From positions 124,001-188,000 of the forward strand of contig NW_020289976.1 in assembly GCF_003144245.1 (NCBI RefSeq): DNA of 64,000 bases, read 5' to 3'. This DNA is from Jaminaea rosea (Eukaryota; Basidiomycota; Exobasidiomycetes; Microstromatales). Position numbers and translations under genes: made by a program. Below the pieces are notes generated by a model. It searched no databases, was not told where the DNA came from, and saw nothing but the letters and a program-made list of their open reading frames with translations. Below are positions 10,089 to 19,758 of this stretch, in pieces (positions within the stretch are counted from its first letter, which is position 1; each line of letters opens with the position of its first letter).

Positions 10089-12778
10089 TCATCTCCTCTT
10101 CCGTACCATCACCACCCTGGCAGCCTTCGCCTCCGCCGCCTCTCTCTCCGCCGAGTCCCTGGCCTTCTTTTGGCAATAGTCGAACCGCGAGCGCTCCCGC
10201 ACCTTTGCGCGCTCGGCCTCCGACATATCCTGATAGGCCTTGTTTTTGCTCTTCTTCCCCTTGAGCCTCTTCATCTCCTTCATGTACACCCGGTGGTACT
10301 CCTCCTCCTCCTCCTTGGTCTCGCACCCCCGCTCTGTGTACGCGCGCTTTCCCAAGGTGTGGTCCGCTTCGCCGGGAAGCGCCACGTTCTCCGCCTCCCA
10401 CCTCTTTGGGCCCCTCCTCCCGCCACGCCCGCTCCCCTGGACGCCCATGCCCGCGACGTCGGCGTGATCGTTGTCGTCCTCTTCCTCGCGGCGGGCGTTG
10501 CCGGTCGCAGATGAGCTCGCCTGCTGGAGCGCTGCGTCTGCCTTGGTCCTCTCGAAGTTGACGCGGGCGCTCTCGGCAGCCATCTTGCTGATCTCCGCCT
10601 TCAAGTAGCCGCCGAGGACGAGGAGGGGCCGGCGGAGGCAGAGGAGGCGGTGGCGCGGGCAGAGGAGGAGGCGGCGGTGGCGCGGGCAGAGGAGGAGGCG
10701 GCGGTGGCCGAGGAGGAGGCGGCGGCGTGGGCAGAGGAGTAGGAGGCGGTCGCCAATCGCCTTCTCTTCGCGGTCTGCATCACCACGTCGCGAGCGCCGG
10801 CGAAGCTCTGGACCATGTCCTCCGTGGCGGTCCTGCTGGTGGTCCCTTCGCTGGAGCGGGACGCGCGAGATGCCTTAGTGCGGTCATCGGCCCTCTTCAC
10901 CTCGCAGGTAAACGTGGCCGTCACCCTCTGCGACTTGCTGACAGAAGCCAGCTCCTGCGTCGACTCAAAGCGAGAGGTGGCGTCGCCAGCAGCCTGAGCG
11001 AAGGGCGAGCAAGCGAAGTAGCGATCGGACAGGTCAGCATTGCTCACTACACCTTCGAGTCCTCATGGCGCTCACCAGCGGGTCCAGTCTTGGAGGGGCC
11101 AGCTCGCACGCCGCAACATCCGACGCAAAGAGACGCAGACGGTGCTGGGGTTGCATCATAGCATGCGCGGCCGTGTAGAGTTGATGAATATGGCCTTCCT
11201 CCAGCGAGGCGGGTAATCCGGCACAGTCCGCGTTAGTCCTCGTGGCGATCTCCAATGCTTCCTCTCGAGACCAGACTTGCTATTTCGGCTCATTGTTCAG
11301 AGTCCCGTACGAGGAGGAAATACTCGTGCCAGGGCGAAGGGGTGGAAGAAAGGAGACTGAGCGAGCGCAAGGGCAAAGGTAAGGTGAGCAAATACAGAAT
11401 TGACGACGAGCGAGTGCAGCAACCATTACGCACCGTTCCGGTCGGCACACGCTGCATATAGACAGTATCAGGCAGCCACGCCATCTGCTGATCTTGCGGA
11501 GCGATCTTGCAGACCTCCGTCCCCGTCAACCTCTCTGACTCGATGATCCAGTGGAGGGTTGAAGAGGAGGCGAAGCGGCCTGCGCCATCGCCGCCGTCCT
11601 TTGCGAAGTGCAAGCGGGGGAGAAGCGAGGGAGGAAGAGACTAGGTCACCTTCGCATCCCATCTTTGACTACGAGGCGTTAGCGGTACTGACCAGCAGGT
11701 CAATGCCCGGAGTCAGCGACTCGTACTCCCCCACTGCAGACTCGAGGAAGCCCATGCGCTGCGGAGCAGCAACAAGAGCGCTTGCCGACGCATACATTTT
11801 GCGACGGACGTGCCCCTCGAGGAGCGACTGCGGCAGGGCGCCGACTTGGGTGAAGCTCCTCGACGCGATGCGTAAAGCCTCTTCTCTTGACCAGACTTCG
11901 TACTTTGGCGGGCCTTGCAGTCCTTAGATGTAGAGGGTGCGGGTGTTGGGTCGAAGATGGGCGATGTGGTATGCTGAGCGAGCATGTACAGGAGAAGCGT
12001 AAGGAGGTGAGCGGGCAAGGGCGAATAAGCAGGCGAGCAACCACAGTCACTCACCCCAGCTGTTGAGGTCGTTGCATGCCGAGTCCAACCTCACCAAGCT
12101 CAGGCCGTCGCATGCCTGCACCAGCTTGAGCAGCGGCTCCAACACGGTATGTGTGGGCCTTCGCGCCCATTCTCCATCCCTGCGGCTGCACTTGCTACGG
12201 CGACCTCCCAGTGGAGCTTGGCTTCCTTGTGGCTTGTCAAAGCGGTAGCCACTATCTTCGCTCGTCTCGAAAGCACTGCTGAGGGCCTTGACCGCCCCAA
12301 CCACCTTGGGTCCTAGCTTCTTGATCTTTTCCTTGGCCTCCTCCTTGGTCCAGGGGGTGCTGATGCGGCAGAGGCAGAAGATGAATGACTGCCCGTCGAC
12401 GCCCAAACTTCCCTTGTTCTCTGCCTTGGCACGGCGAGCGTTTGCCAGCTCCTCGTATCGGCGTACGTCGACCTCTTCGCCCTCGGCGAGGAGCTTGCCT
12501 GCGGAGACTTGGTCGAACGTGGCCGTGTAGGCCAGGCGGTCTCCGGTGGTAAGGGGGGCCTGAGATCTGTCCACGAAGCGCTTCAGAGCCTCCTTCTTTG
12601 CCAACGCGGCTTTACGGAAGGGCTCCATAGTTTCGAAGTATGCGCGAACCTCCGGGTCCACGCGCGCGTACATCGCGGCGACTGCCTCATCGCTCGGCAG
12701 CTTTCCCTCCGGTTGAGGAGGGGGCAGCCTGAGGACTGCCTCCGCAGCAGCGTTTACGGGAGGACGAGTTGAGGACAT
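10089..12778 (-). CDS. Multi-exon protein of unknown family with tandemly duplicated exon pair
   Basis: The exons I can support are 12778-12055, 11922-11693, 11640-11434, 11279-11076 and 10993 to about 10640. Introns of 132, 52, 154 and 82 nt keep phase, and an in-frame TAG directly before 11279 forces that acceptor. Exon 1 (241 codons) begins MSSTRPPVNAAAEAVLRL and holds the LPSDE...MEPFRK block shared with the 7499 gene. Exons 2 and 4 both start with VWSREEAL-IA and end at an equivalent Leu before the donor, so exons 2-3 look like a tandem copy of exons 4-5. A Ser/Ala-rich tract follows. The downstream block beginning LKAEISKMAAES and ending at 10089 is conserved in the paralog but lies in another frame (stop at 10601). 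It includes a charged stretch, AYQDMSEAERAKVRERSRF, faintly like part of an HMG box. The function is unknown. Confidence 0.55.
10646..10745 (-). repeat. 27-bp coding repeats in Ser/Ala-rich tract
   Basis: GC-rich imperfect tandem copies of a unit of about 27 bases (plus strand GCGCGGGCAGAGGAGGAGGC...) encode SSSARATAA-type repeats in exon 5 of the unknown gene. Such tracts gain and lose copies easily and also tend to cause sequencing indels, which matters for the frame change just downstream. Confidence 0.6.
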
Positions 12779-14432
12779 TGTGGCGTTTTGGGTGGTGAGG
12801 AAGAGATCCACTTTGACGCCCGCGACGCTGGTGTCCTTGTCACTTGATCTGGGCTCGGGGAGAAGAGCCGTGTTGATGTCGAGCGCGTGACGAAGGATGG
12901 ATGCAAGGAGGTGTGCGACTGACCTTCGCTGTCCTCTGCGTAGCGGTGCCGAGGCCTTGCGCGCTGGTGTGACGTTGACGTAGGCCGTGATGGCGTTGAC
13001 GTCGCGGGAGAGTATGCGCTGCGAGCTCGTCCGTGATCGAGTGTGTGTCTCCTTCAGCTTCCTCCCTCCCGTGACTTGATGTCGATGAGGCGGTGCAGTG
13101 CGGTGCGGTGTGGTGCGGTATGGTACGATGACAATGAGCGTGGTGCCGAGGCGGGGCGACGATGTTGAGGTTTCTCTTGAGCTCAGCTGCGCCTTAGGCT
13201 TGAGGCGAGAGACGAGCTTGATGGTGCTAGAGCGGTGGCGAGCGTGGCGGCGAGCGGCGTAGTGGCGAGCGTGGTGCTGGGCGAGCTTGGTGCTGGGCGA
13301 GCTTGGTGCTGAGTAGCGGTAGACGTGGGCCAGTGATGGTAGAGAGAGCGTGCTGAGGAGCGTGATGCTGAGCCGCTGAGATGTGAGACCATCACGGCGA
13401 GGGGCTTGTGCTTGGCGTAGGAGAGTGACCAAGGAAGGGGGCGGTTAGAGTTGCTAGCCAGAGAGGAAGGGTGGTGCTGAGCGAGCGTGGTGCTGAGCGA
13501 GCGCGGTGCGTGCTGAGGACAGCGCAGAAGACATGAGGCGAGCGTCAGCCGAGCGCTGGGGGGTCGATGAAGCATCGAGGAGCGTGATGCTTACCTGGTG
13601 TGATGCTGAGCGAGCAAGGGAGGGAGCCATGACGAGGCGCTCGAGCTGAGCCTGACTGTAGGTGGCGTGTGGTGTTGAGCGAGCGTGGCGTTGAGCGAGC
13701 GTGGCGTTGAGCGAGCGTGGCGTTGAGCGAGCGTGGCGTTGAGCGAGCGTGGCGTTGAGCGAGCGTGGCGTTGAGCGAGGGTGTGCTGCTGAGCCAAGTG
13801 AGGTAGGGAGTAGCAAGGAGCTTGGCGAGTGAGGGTGCCTCAGCGAGTTATACGAGTTGAAGAGCGTGGCCGAGTGAGCGTGGTGTGTGCTGAGCAGAGG
13901 GAAGAAAGGAAGAGCCACGACGAGTTGCCTGCCTCGTCACGGTGAGTGAGGGAGAGGGATGAAGATGGAGGAGGGAAATTAAGATGGGGGGGGGCGAAAA
14001 AAAGCGGCTTTAAGTAGTCTCGTCAGGACGAGAGCGTCGACACGATGAGCGTGCGGGCCGTCGACGAGCGGATGTGATTGGAGTGATGGAGCGGATGCTC
14101 AGCCGCTCAGCGTCGCCTGTTCCTGGCCGCACGTCGCGACGAGCTCGACCCGCCGCCGCACGGAGCCAAAGGAGCCGAGGGCAATGCAGGCCATCCAGGA
14201 ACGAAGGAGTGCACACCCCATCCGCCTCGACGCTGTGATCGGGGAGTACGCCGGCCGTTCTGCTGATCAGTACGTCTTCCGCCCACGCAGAGCGACCTCA
14301 CGCTCACGCTGATCTCTAGTGCTTGGTGCTTGACGCTGGTCACTTTGGGTAATCATTGAGCAAAAGACGATCCGTAGAGGAGAGAGCACAGGGAGAGACG
14401 CTGGTCGACCTGCTCACACGCTGCGCGCGCGC
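12779..14432. other. Long upstream interval with minisatellite, no supported gene
   Basis: This 1.65-kb stretch lies 5' of the module-repeat gene and ends at the stop of the FPP synthase gene. Long leftward frames cross it, but their translations are low-complexity products of the 16-bp repeats. It probably contains the promoter and leader of the 12778 gene. A poly-G/poly-A patch lies near 13986-14004. Confidence 0.4.
13205..13890. repeat. 16-bp minisatellite (core array 13673-13784)
   Basis: Seven head-to-tail 16-base units with consensus CGTTGAGCGAGCGTGG occupy 13673-13784, with variants in the first and last unit. Degenerate relatives, such as GTGGTGCTGAGCGAGC, occur at about 13210-13310, 13470-13510, 13590-13620 and 13870-13890, so the whole 0.7 kb is one diverged minisatellite field. 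In the repeated frames it would encode a 16-residue periodic Arg/Ser/Ala-rich peptide, which I regard as non-coding. Confidence 0.85.
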
Positions 14433-15548
14433 TCACACGGTCCTCTTGTACACCTTATCCAAAAAGCTAGTAAAGACGTCCCTCCTAAGTCCCGTCGACT
14501 CGTCTACCTGCGCAATCTTGGCCGTAATCTCATCGTAGCTCTTCTTCTCGTACGCGGCAAACTTGGAGGGGATGTCGATATTCGATGCAGAGTAGATGTC
14601 CTTGACTACCGCCTCGCTCGCAGCATCTTTGCGCCCATAATGCTGATCAAGCAGCGCACGCTGTTCTGACGTGGCGTGGAGGAGAACGACGTTGATGGGC
14701 CACGAGCACTTGTTGTCCTGGATGTCGGTCCCGATCTTGCCGATAACCTCCGGATTGCCGTACGCGTCGAGGTAGTCGTCTTGCACCTGAAAGTACTCGC
14801 CGAGGGGCAGCAAGATCGCTGCAGCGTGCTTGAATAGGCTCTCGTCCTTGATACCGGCCATGTGCATTGCGCAGGCCACGGGAAGGTAAAAGGAGTAAAA
14901 GGCCGTTTTGTACAAGACGATGAGGTGGTGCTTCTCGAGGGAAAACTTGGACAGGTCGACGTGGTGCTCGTCGGCGGTGATGAGGTCGATGAGCTGGCCA
15001 AGCTCCGTCTGGAAGGTGACGTCGTGGAAGAGCTCGAGGAGGAAGCCGTAGTAGCTATCTTGACGGAAGTGCTTCTTGAGCAGGTAGTAGATGGCCGCTT
15101 CGAGCATGAAGGAGTCATTGATTGCGATGTTGCCGACACCTTGCACCTTGTACCAGCAAGGGTGACCACGGCGTGTGAGCGAAGCGTCCATCATATCGTC
15201 TGCGACGAGGAAGTAGGCCTGGAGGAGCTCGATACACCAGCCCAAGATGGCGGCTTTCAGGTACTCTGGCTCGGAAAGCTCTCTCGTCCTCTTCCCTCCA
15301 GCGTCTGTGCAGAGGAGAATGTCTACCGTATCGACAACACTGAGACCGCGATTGAGCTTGCCACCCGGCGTGTTGTAGTCGAGGTTCTTGCGGTACCACT
15401 CTTGTGCTTCGGCTGGCATGCCCTCGGACTTGAGATAGTCGATCAACTCCTCGACGAGGAGCGGGAAGACGTCCTCGAAGCGTTTACGTGCTGCGAGCTT
15501 CTTGGCCGCCTTGGCCTCGAGGCCGCTAGCGGGTGCGCTCGATGACAT
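14433..15548 (-). CDS. ERG20: Farnesyl diphosphate synthase
   Basis: A single-exon gene of 371 residues starting MSSSAPASGLEAKAAK. It carries both aspartate-rich motifs of short-chain prenyl synthases: DDMMD at 117-121, followed by ASLTRRGHP, and DDYLD at 257-261 in GEYFQVQDDYLD. The residues YFLVA before the first motif match eukaryotic FPP synthases, where an aromatic residue upstream limits product length to C15. GGKRTR near 84-89 is the isopentenyl-diphosphate-binding region. The enzyme condenses DMAPP and GPP with IPP to make FPP for sterols, ubiquinone, dolichol and prenylated proteins. The track frame extends 50 codons upstream, but that extension is Arg/Pro-rich and unlike the family, so the ATG at 15548 is preferred. 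The gene is divergent from the SmB gene. Confidence 0.96.
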   Translation of the reverse strand: MSSSAPASGLEAKAAKKLAARKRFEDVFPLLVEELIDYLKSEGMPAEAQEWYRKNLDYNTPGGKLNRGLSVVDTVDILLCTDAGGKRTRELSEPEYLKAAILGWCIELLQAYFLVADDMMDASLTRRGHPCWYKVQGVGNIAINDSFMLEAAIYYLLKKHFRQDSYYGFLLELFHDVTFQTELGQLIDLITADEHHVDLSKFSLEKHHLIVLYKTAFYSFYLPVACAMHMAGIKDESLFKHAAAILLPLGEYFQVQDDYLDAYGNPEVIGKIGTDIQDNKCSWPINVVLLHATSEQRALLDQHYGRKDAASEAVVKDIYSASNIDIPSKFAAYEKKSYDEITAKIAQVDESTGLRRDVFTSFLDKVYKRTV

Positions 15549-15798
15549 TGCTTGTGCTCGAGGGAAGATTCGGGGTAAATAGAGACGAGTAGGAAGGACT
15601 GCAACGCCCCCCGTCCAACACCTCGCCAGGCGGCGGCGCCCCGACTCGCCTCCCTCGACTGGAGGAATCGGAATCGGAGCGGAGCCGATGCCACTCACTC
15701 ACTCGCTCAAGTCGACGGACGAAGATCGCATCCGCACAGACGCGATTGCTGCATCCTCAACAACCATCAAATCCAAGCCAAGGCTTCAACTCGCAGCC
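15549..15798. promoter_or_regulatory. Divergent promoter region, FPP synthase / SmB
   Basis: This 250-base gap lies between two opposite start codons and must serve both genes. Short purine/pyrimidine-rich stretches are present. No TATA box or known operator is recognised. Confidence 0.4.
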
Positions 15799-16605
15799 AT
15801 GGTGAGTTGCGCCGCGTGCCCCTCTGAACACCGCTGTGTCCCCTCTCGCTGCTGACAACGCCTCACCCCCCACCCGCGGCCAGGCCCCCTCTCGCGCGCA
15901 AGGAGGCAAGATGCTCTCCCTCCTCAACTATCGGCTGCGCGTGACCCTCAACGACGGACGCCAGCTCACGGGCCAGATGCTCGCCTTTGACCCTCACATG
16001 AATCTCGTACTTGCAGACACCGAAGAGTTTCGACGCCTCAAGCGCGGGTCAAAGGCCGCGAAAAAGGCTGCAGCCGCCGCAGATGGGGAGGAGGACGATG
16101 ATGACGAGAGCAGCTCAGCGCCGATGCCGAGCGCCGAGCAGAAGAGGACACTCGGACTCATCATCTTGAGGGGGGAAACTGTCGTCTCGCTGAGCGTAGA
16201 GGGACCGCCACCACCGGAGAAGGGAGCAGCAGCAGCAGCAGCGGCGGGTGGTGTACCGCCTGGAGCTGGGAGAGGGATGCCAGCTGGGAGAGGCATTGGT
16301 TTGGCCGCTCCTCCTCCTCCTGGAGCTATGGCAGCGCGACCTATGCCGTACGGACGACCGCCCCCGCCGATGGGCATGCCTGGTGGACCTCCCCCAGGCT
16401 TCCCCTCTGGACCACCCCCTGGCTTCCCTAGTGGACCTCCGCCTGGTTTCCCGGCTGGTGCACCCCCACCGGGCTTCAGGCCTCCTCCTGGGTGAGCAGC
16501 GGGCAGCGCGTGGCAATGACGAGCGACGAGCGACGAGCGTCCTTGCTGACAATACCTTTCCTCTCGATCGCTCACAGCTACCCCATGCCTCCCAGGCCGC
16601 AATGA
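15799..16605 (+). CDS. SMB1: Spliceosomal core protein SmB
   Basis: Exons are 15799-15801, 15884-16491 and 16578-16605, giving 212 residues. The first coding exon is only the ATG, followed at once by GTGAGT; joining it gives MAPSRAQGGKMLSLLNYRLR. The Sm1 motif includes KMLSLLNYRLRVTL, DGRQLTGQMLAFDPHMNLVL and the family hallmark of an acidic/Lys insertion. Sm2 (LGLIILRGETVVSLSVEG) follows near residues 90-110. The C-terminal half is Gly/Pro-rich with PPPGFPSG repeats and PPPGM-like motifs, as in SmB/B', which other proteins bind through proline-rich contacts. The last intron has a TGCTGAC branch point. The protein is part of the heptameric Sm ring of U1, U2, U4 and U5 snRNPs. Snurportin and LSM6 in this window work in the same pathway. 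Confidence 0.95.
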
Positions 16606-16832
16606 ATGCCTCGCCTCGCCACGCTACGCTACGCCGCCCCTCGTCTCGTCTCTCTTCGCACCTCTTGTACAACTTTTCAGCCAGCCCGACGATCAAACAC
16701 ATAAACCACACACTCGCACACGCTCAATCAGACCCGCTCGCGCGTATGCTAGTGTGGATGTCATTCGGTCGTACATTCGTTTGCAAAGCGTGGCAGTGAG
16801 CATGAGGGGCAGTGTACGTTGGGTTGCATCTG

Positions 16833-19406
16833 CTACGGAGCCTTGGCAGTAGACGCCTTGCGCCCCGCGCTACCCGTACTGACCTTCCTAGCTCTTGCCG
16901 TCATCGTTGCGGGCTTCGCTGCCGGCTTCGCACCCTTCGCTCCAGCCGCGGCGCCAGTAGCCCGCTTCGCTGGAGGGAACATAGCGTCGACCCCGCCATT
17001 GGTCTTGGCCGAGGGGGCGAGGTTCTTCGCGCTCCTGCCCTTCGCCTTGCTCATTGTCGCGCCGCCTTCCGAGATGCTCATCTTGGGAATCAAGACCGTG
17101 GGGCTTAGTCTAGGCTTGGAGTGGTCGCTCTCATCCTCTTCTCCGCCCTCCTTTTTGACCGCGCTCTTCCTCCTCGCACCACCTTTGCGCGCCGTCGTGA
17201 CACTACTCATACTCTCATCACCGCCACCCTCCTCCACCTCCTTCTCTTTCTGCGACCGCGCCCTCTTCTCAGCGCGTTCCGCCTTCTTGAGCTCATTCCG
17301 CGTCTCCTCGAGCTCCTCGAGGGCTAGATCCCAGCTGCGAACGCCGCTGATGCTGTCTTCCTCCTCGCCAGCTCCTACGCCACCCGCAGAGCTGGTGTTG
17401 ACAATCGAGTTTCCGGACCCGTAACCACTTGAAGCCCCCCACAGTCCACCCGCAGCAGCCTGCACGTCTCCCTGCACCCACACGTCGAAGATGTCCTCCC
17501 ACTCTTTGGAGGGAACAGGGAAGTCGTAGTTGAGTAGAATGGTTCGGATAGGGCGCGAGGGGTCCGTGCCGTCCTCCAGCTCGTCCTCATCATCCTCATT
17601 ATCGTCGTCGTCGTCGCTGCCCGCCTCACTCGGCGCTGTAGACTCCCACGACCCTGACCTCGAATTCGAGTGAGAAGAGGGAGTCTTGCTATTCTCCCGC
17701 GACGCCTTGGAGCCAGACGCGCACCCCTTGGGTATAATGCCATCTCGTGCACGCGCAGCCTTGGCAAACTCGCGCACCACACGCTTCGTGCCGGGGACTT
17801 TGAGCGACGTGCCCGCTACGATGAGGAGGTCGGGAGGAAGGGGCTTGAGGGGCTTCGTGGCTGCGGCGGAGGTTGTCTTCTTGCTGGTACTGGCACTGGC
17901 GCTGGGGCCGGCGAAGGCGGAGGCGGGCTGCGTCGTCGCACGCTGCAGCGAACGCTTGGCTCGCACACCCTCAAAGAGCTTGGCAGTAGGGCTTGCAGAG
18001 ATACCGGTGGAGATGAGCTCACTCGCCACCAGAGCCTTGTCTTCTTCCTCGTCGTCCTCAAAGACTTGACCCAACACATCCTCTGCCAGCGAATCCTTGC
18101 TGTCCGAGATGCTCATCGAGGTCGCCGCATGCGCATCCGCCGCCGCGTCTACGTGCTTCTCGGCCGCGCCTACGTGCATCTTGGTGGCCTGCGCCTTGTC
18201 CTCCCTCCTCACCCTCGCCCTCTCCTCCGCGTACGTCTCGGGCACCTGTCCATCCAGCCTGTCCCTCAAACCCAACACATCTCGCTCCAAGCACTCCCCT
18301 ACCCTCTCGCCACTCTTATTGTCCCCATTGTAGAGCACGACGTCCGGCTTCAAGAAGCCGATTCCGCGCGATCGCAACCCTGCGGCAATTCGCACGCCGT
18401 CTCTCTCGGAGCAAGCAGGGCAGCTTGGTGTCTCCCCACTGGAGAGTTCCTTGAGTGCCGCCTGCACCTGCGGCGTGGGAGTGGGCAAGGTAGAGAGGCG
18501 GAAGTCGCACGCCGTGCAGACCAGATGGGCAAGGGAGCCATGTAGCGGGATGACGCGGGGAAACATGGCGGTGGCGGGCTCGGAATCGTCGCGGCCAAAG
18601 AGGTGAGGCGTGACGGGGGCGCTCTGCGTCTTGTTCCAGCGAGGACGTGGAGCGTCGCTCGACGAATCTGTGGTTGCTGCAGCTGCCGCCGCTGCGGCCA
18701 ATCTCTTCCTTTTCCCCAGACTCGCAGTACGCTGGAACGTTTTGCGCGCCCCATTGCCCAGCCCAAATGTAAGCCCCGCTCGCTCCTCGAGGGCATCGAT
18801 ATTCTGCGTGTAGACGCGCTGCAGTCTTCCCTGCTCGTCGAGTCGCTTTATCAAATGGTGGAACAGCGTCGGCTGAGCAGCTAGCGTCATGTCGTGAAGC
18901 TGTGCGATCATCGAGTAAAACAGTGCCGTGTTCGCCTCGCTCTGAAAGAGACGAGCGTCAAATAGATCCTTGCCGCTTGAGAGGCCTGCATTTGGATGCT
19001 GCTCTTTCAGCGTCTTGAACAGGCCCGTCGAGGATCGAAAGTCCGGGATGTTAGCCGGAGCAGAGACGGAGATGCCTGCGCCTGTTACTACGACGATGCG
19101 TCGTGATGAGCTGACGGCCTCCCATACGCGGGCGAGGTCTCGGTGAGGGGCGCTGCTGCACGTCGATGATGGCGGGATAGCGGGCGTGTCTGGGGTAGGT
19201 TGGCGTGACGACGAAGCGGTAGACGATGATGATGGCGTGCATCGAGGGGAGGGATCCGCTGATGCTGATGCTGCAACGTCCTGCTTACGATGCCTGCGTG
19301 GTCGGCCGTTGGCAGCTGCTGGCGTGGCGGACGACGATGCTGCACCGCCGCGAGTGGCAGGAGGCAAGGGCGCCTCGTCCGGCCGTGACAGAGGGATGAC
19401 GATCAT
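16833..19406 (-). CDS. Sir2-family NAD-dependent histone deacetylase, Hst3/Hst4 type
   Basis: One exon of 857 residues. The sirtuin core has GAGIS at 109-113 followed by IPDFRSSTGLF, GKDLFD at 145-150, TQNID at 200-204, catalytic His289 in LHGS, zinc cysteines C297, C300, C329 and C332, and VAGTSLKVPG near 525. GKDLFD and the long core fit Hst3/Hst4, which remove acetyl from H3 Lys56 (family knowledge). Two low-complexity insertions are notable: one of about 70 residues with a poly-Ala run between TQNID and the catalytic His, and a larger one before the VAGTSLKV segment. The last 250 residues are Ser/Lys/Glu-rich and probably disordered, with basic patches that could act as nuclear localisation signals. 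It is convergent with the SmB gene. Confidence 0.92.
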   Translation of the reverse strand: MIVIPLSRPDEAPLPPATRGGAASSSATPAAANGRPRRHRKQDVAASASADPSPRCTPSSSSTASSSRQPTPDTPAIPPSSTCSSAPHRDLARVWEAVSSSRRIVVVTGAGISVSAPANIPDFRSSTGLFKTLKEQHPNAGLSSGKDLFDARLFQSEANTALFYSMIAQLHDMTLAAQPTLFHHLIKRLDEQGRLQRVYTQNIDALEERAGLTFGLGNGARKTFQRTASLGKRKRLAAAAAAAATTDSSSDAPRPRWNKTQSAPVTPHLFGRDDSEPATAMFPRVIPLHGSLAHLVCTACDFRLSTLPTPTPQVQAALKELSSGETPSCPACSERDGVRIAAGLRSRGIGFLKPDVVLYNGDNKSGERVGECLERDVLGLRDRLDGQVPETYAEERARVRREDKAQATKMHVGAAEKHVDAAADAHAATSMSISDSKDSLAEDVLGQVFEDDEEEDKALVASELISTGISASPTAKLFEGVRAKRSLQRATTQPASAFAGPSASASTSKKTTSAAATKPLKPLPPDLLIVAGTSLKVPGTKRVVREFAKAARARDGIIPKGCASGSKASRENSKTPSSHSNSRSGSWESTAPSEAGSDDDDDNEDDEDELEDGTDPSRPIRTILLNYDFPVPSKEWEDIFDVWVQGDVQAAAGGLWGASSGYGSGNSIVNTSSAGGVGAGEEEDSISGVRSWDLALEELEETRNELKKAERAEKRARSQKEKEVEEGGGDESMSSVTTARKGGARRKSAVKKEGGEEDESDHSKPRLSPTVLIPKMSISEGGATMSKAKGRSAKNLAPSAKTNGGVDAMFPPAKRATGAAAGAKGAKPAAKPATMTARARKVSTGSAGRKASTAKAP

Positions 19407-19758
19407 GGTGCGCTACAAGCTTGCGAGTCGGTGGGGCTCGCAACGATCGCCGTGATGGGCAGGACGTGAAGAGAGAAGCGTCAAGGCAACGAGGCGTGGG
19501 CGTGGGGCGAGGGCGGGGGGACGAAACGGCGAGACGGCGATGAGGCGTTGCGTTGCCTTCTCAACGCCCGCCTGTCGTGTTTGGCGCGGGGCGGACTGGG
19601 CGAGCGGGGGGGAGAAACGCGTCGGGAAAGCTCGCGTGGCAGGCGAGCAGGGCACTCTGGGCTCGCAGCTACGGACGCGATGACCACGGCCAAGCGCGGG
19701 ATGAATTAAAGGGATCGCACGAGGAAAAAGAAGAAACATCGATGCCACGCTCCACGCG
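19407..19758. other. Gap between PSD2-like and sirtuin genes
   Basis: About 350 bases between two leftward genes. It probably holds the sirtuin promoter and the PSD2-like 3' end. No further gene is visible. Confidence 0.4.

Noticed and set aside
12779-13432. N-terminal extension of the unknown gene by about 218 codons
   Set aside because: The frame is open, but its translation is Arg/Ser/His-rich noise and the conserved block starts after the ATG at 12778.
13673-13784. Possible CRISPR-like array
   Set aside because: The repeats are directly adjacent with no spacers and the DNA is eukaryotic; it is a minisatellite.
13454-13918. A leftward frame encoding a 16-residue periodic peptide
   Set aside because: The periodicity is the 16-bp minisatellite read three times per 48 bases. 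It lacks any other protein-like features.
14862-15545. A 227-codon rightward frame
   Set aside because: It is antisense to farnesyl diphosphate synthase, whose catalytic motifs are intact.
17670-18545. A 291-codon rightward frame
   Set aside because: It is antisense to the sirtuin gene and Arg/Gly-rich with no recognisable domain.
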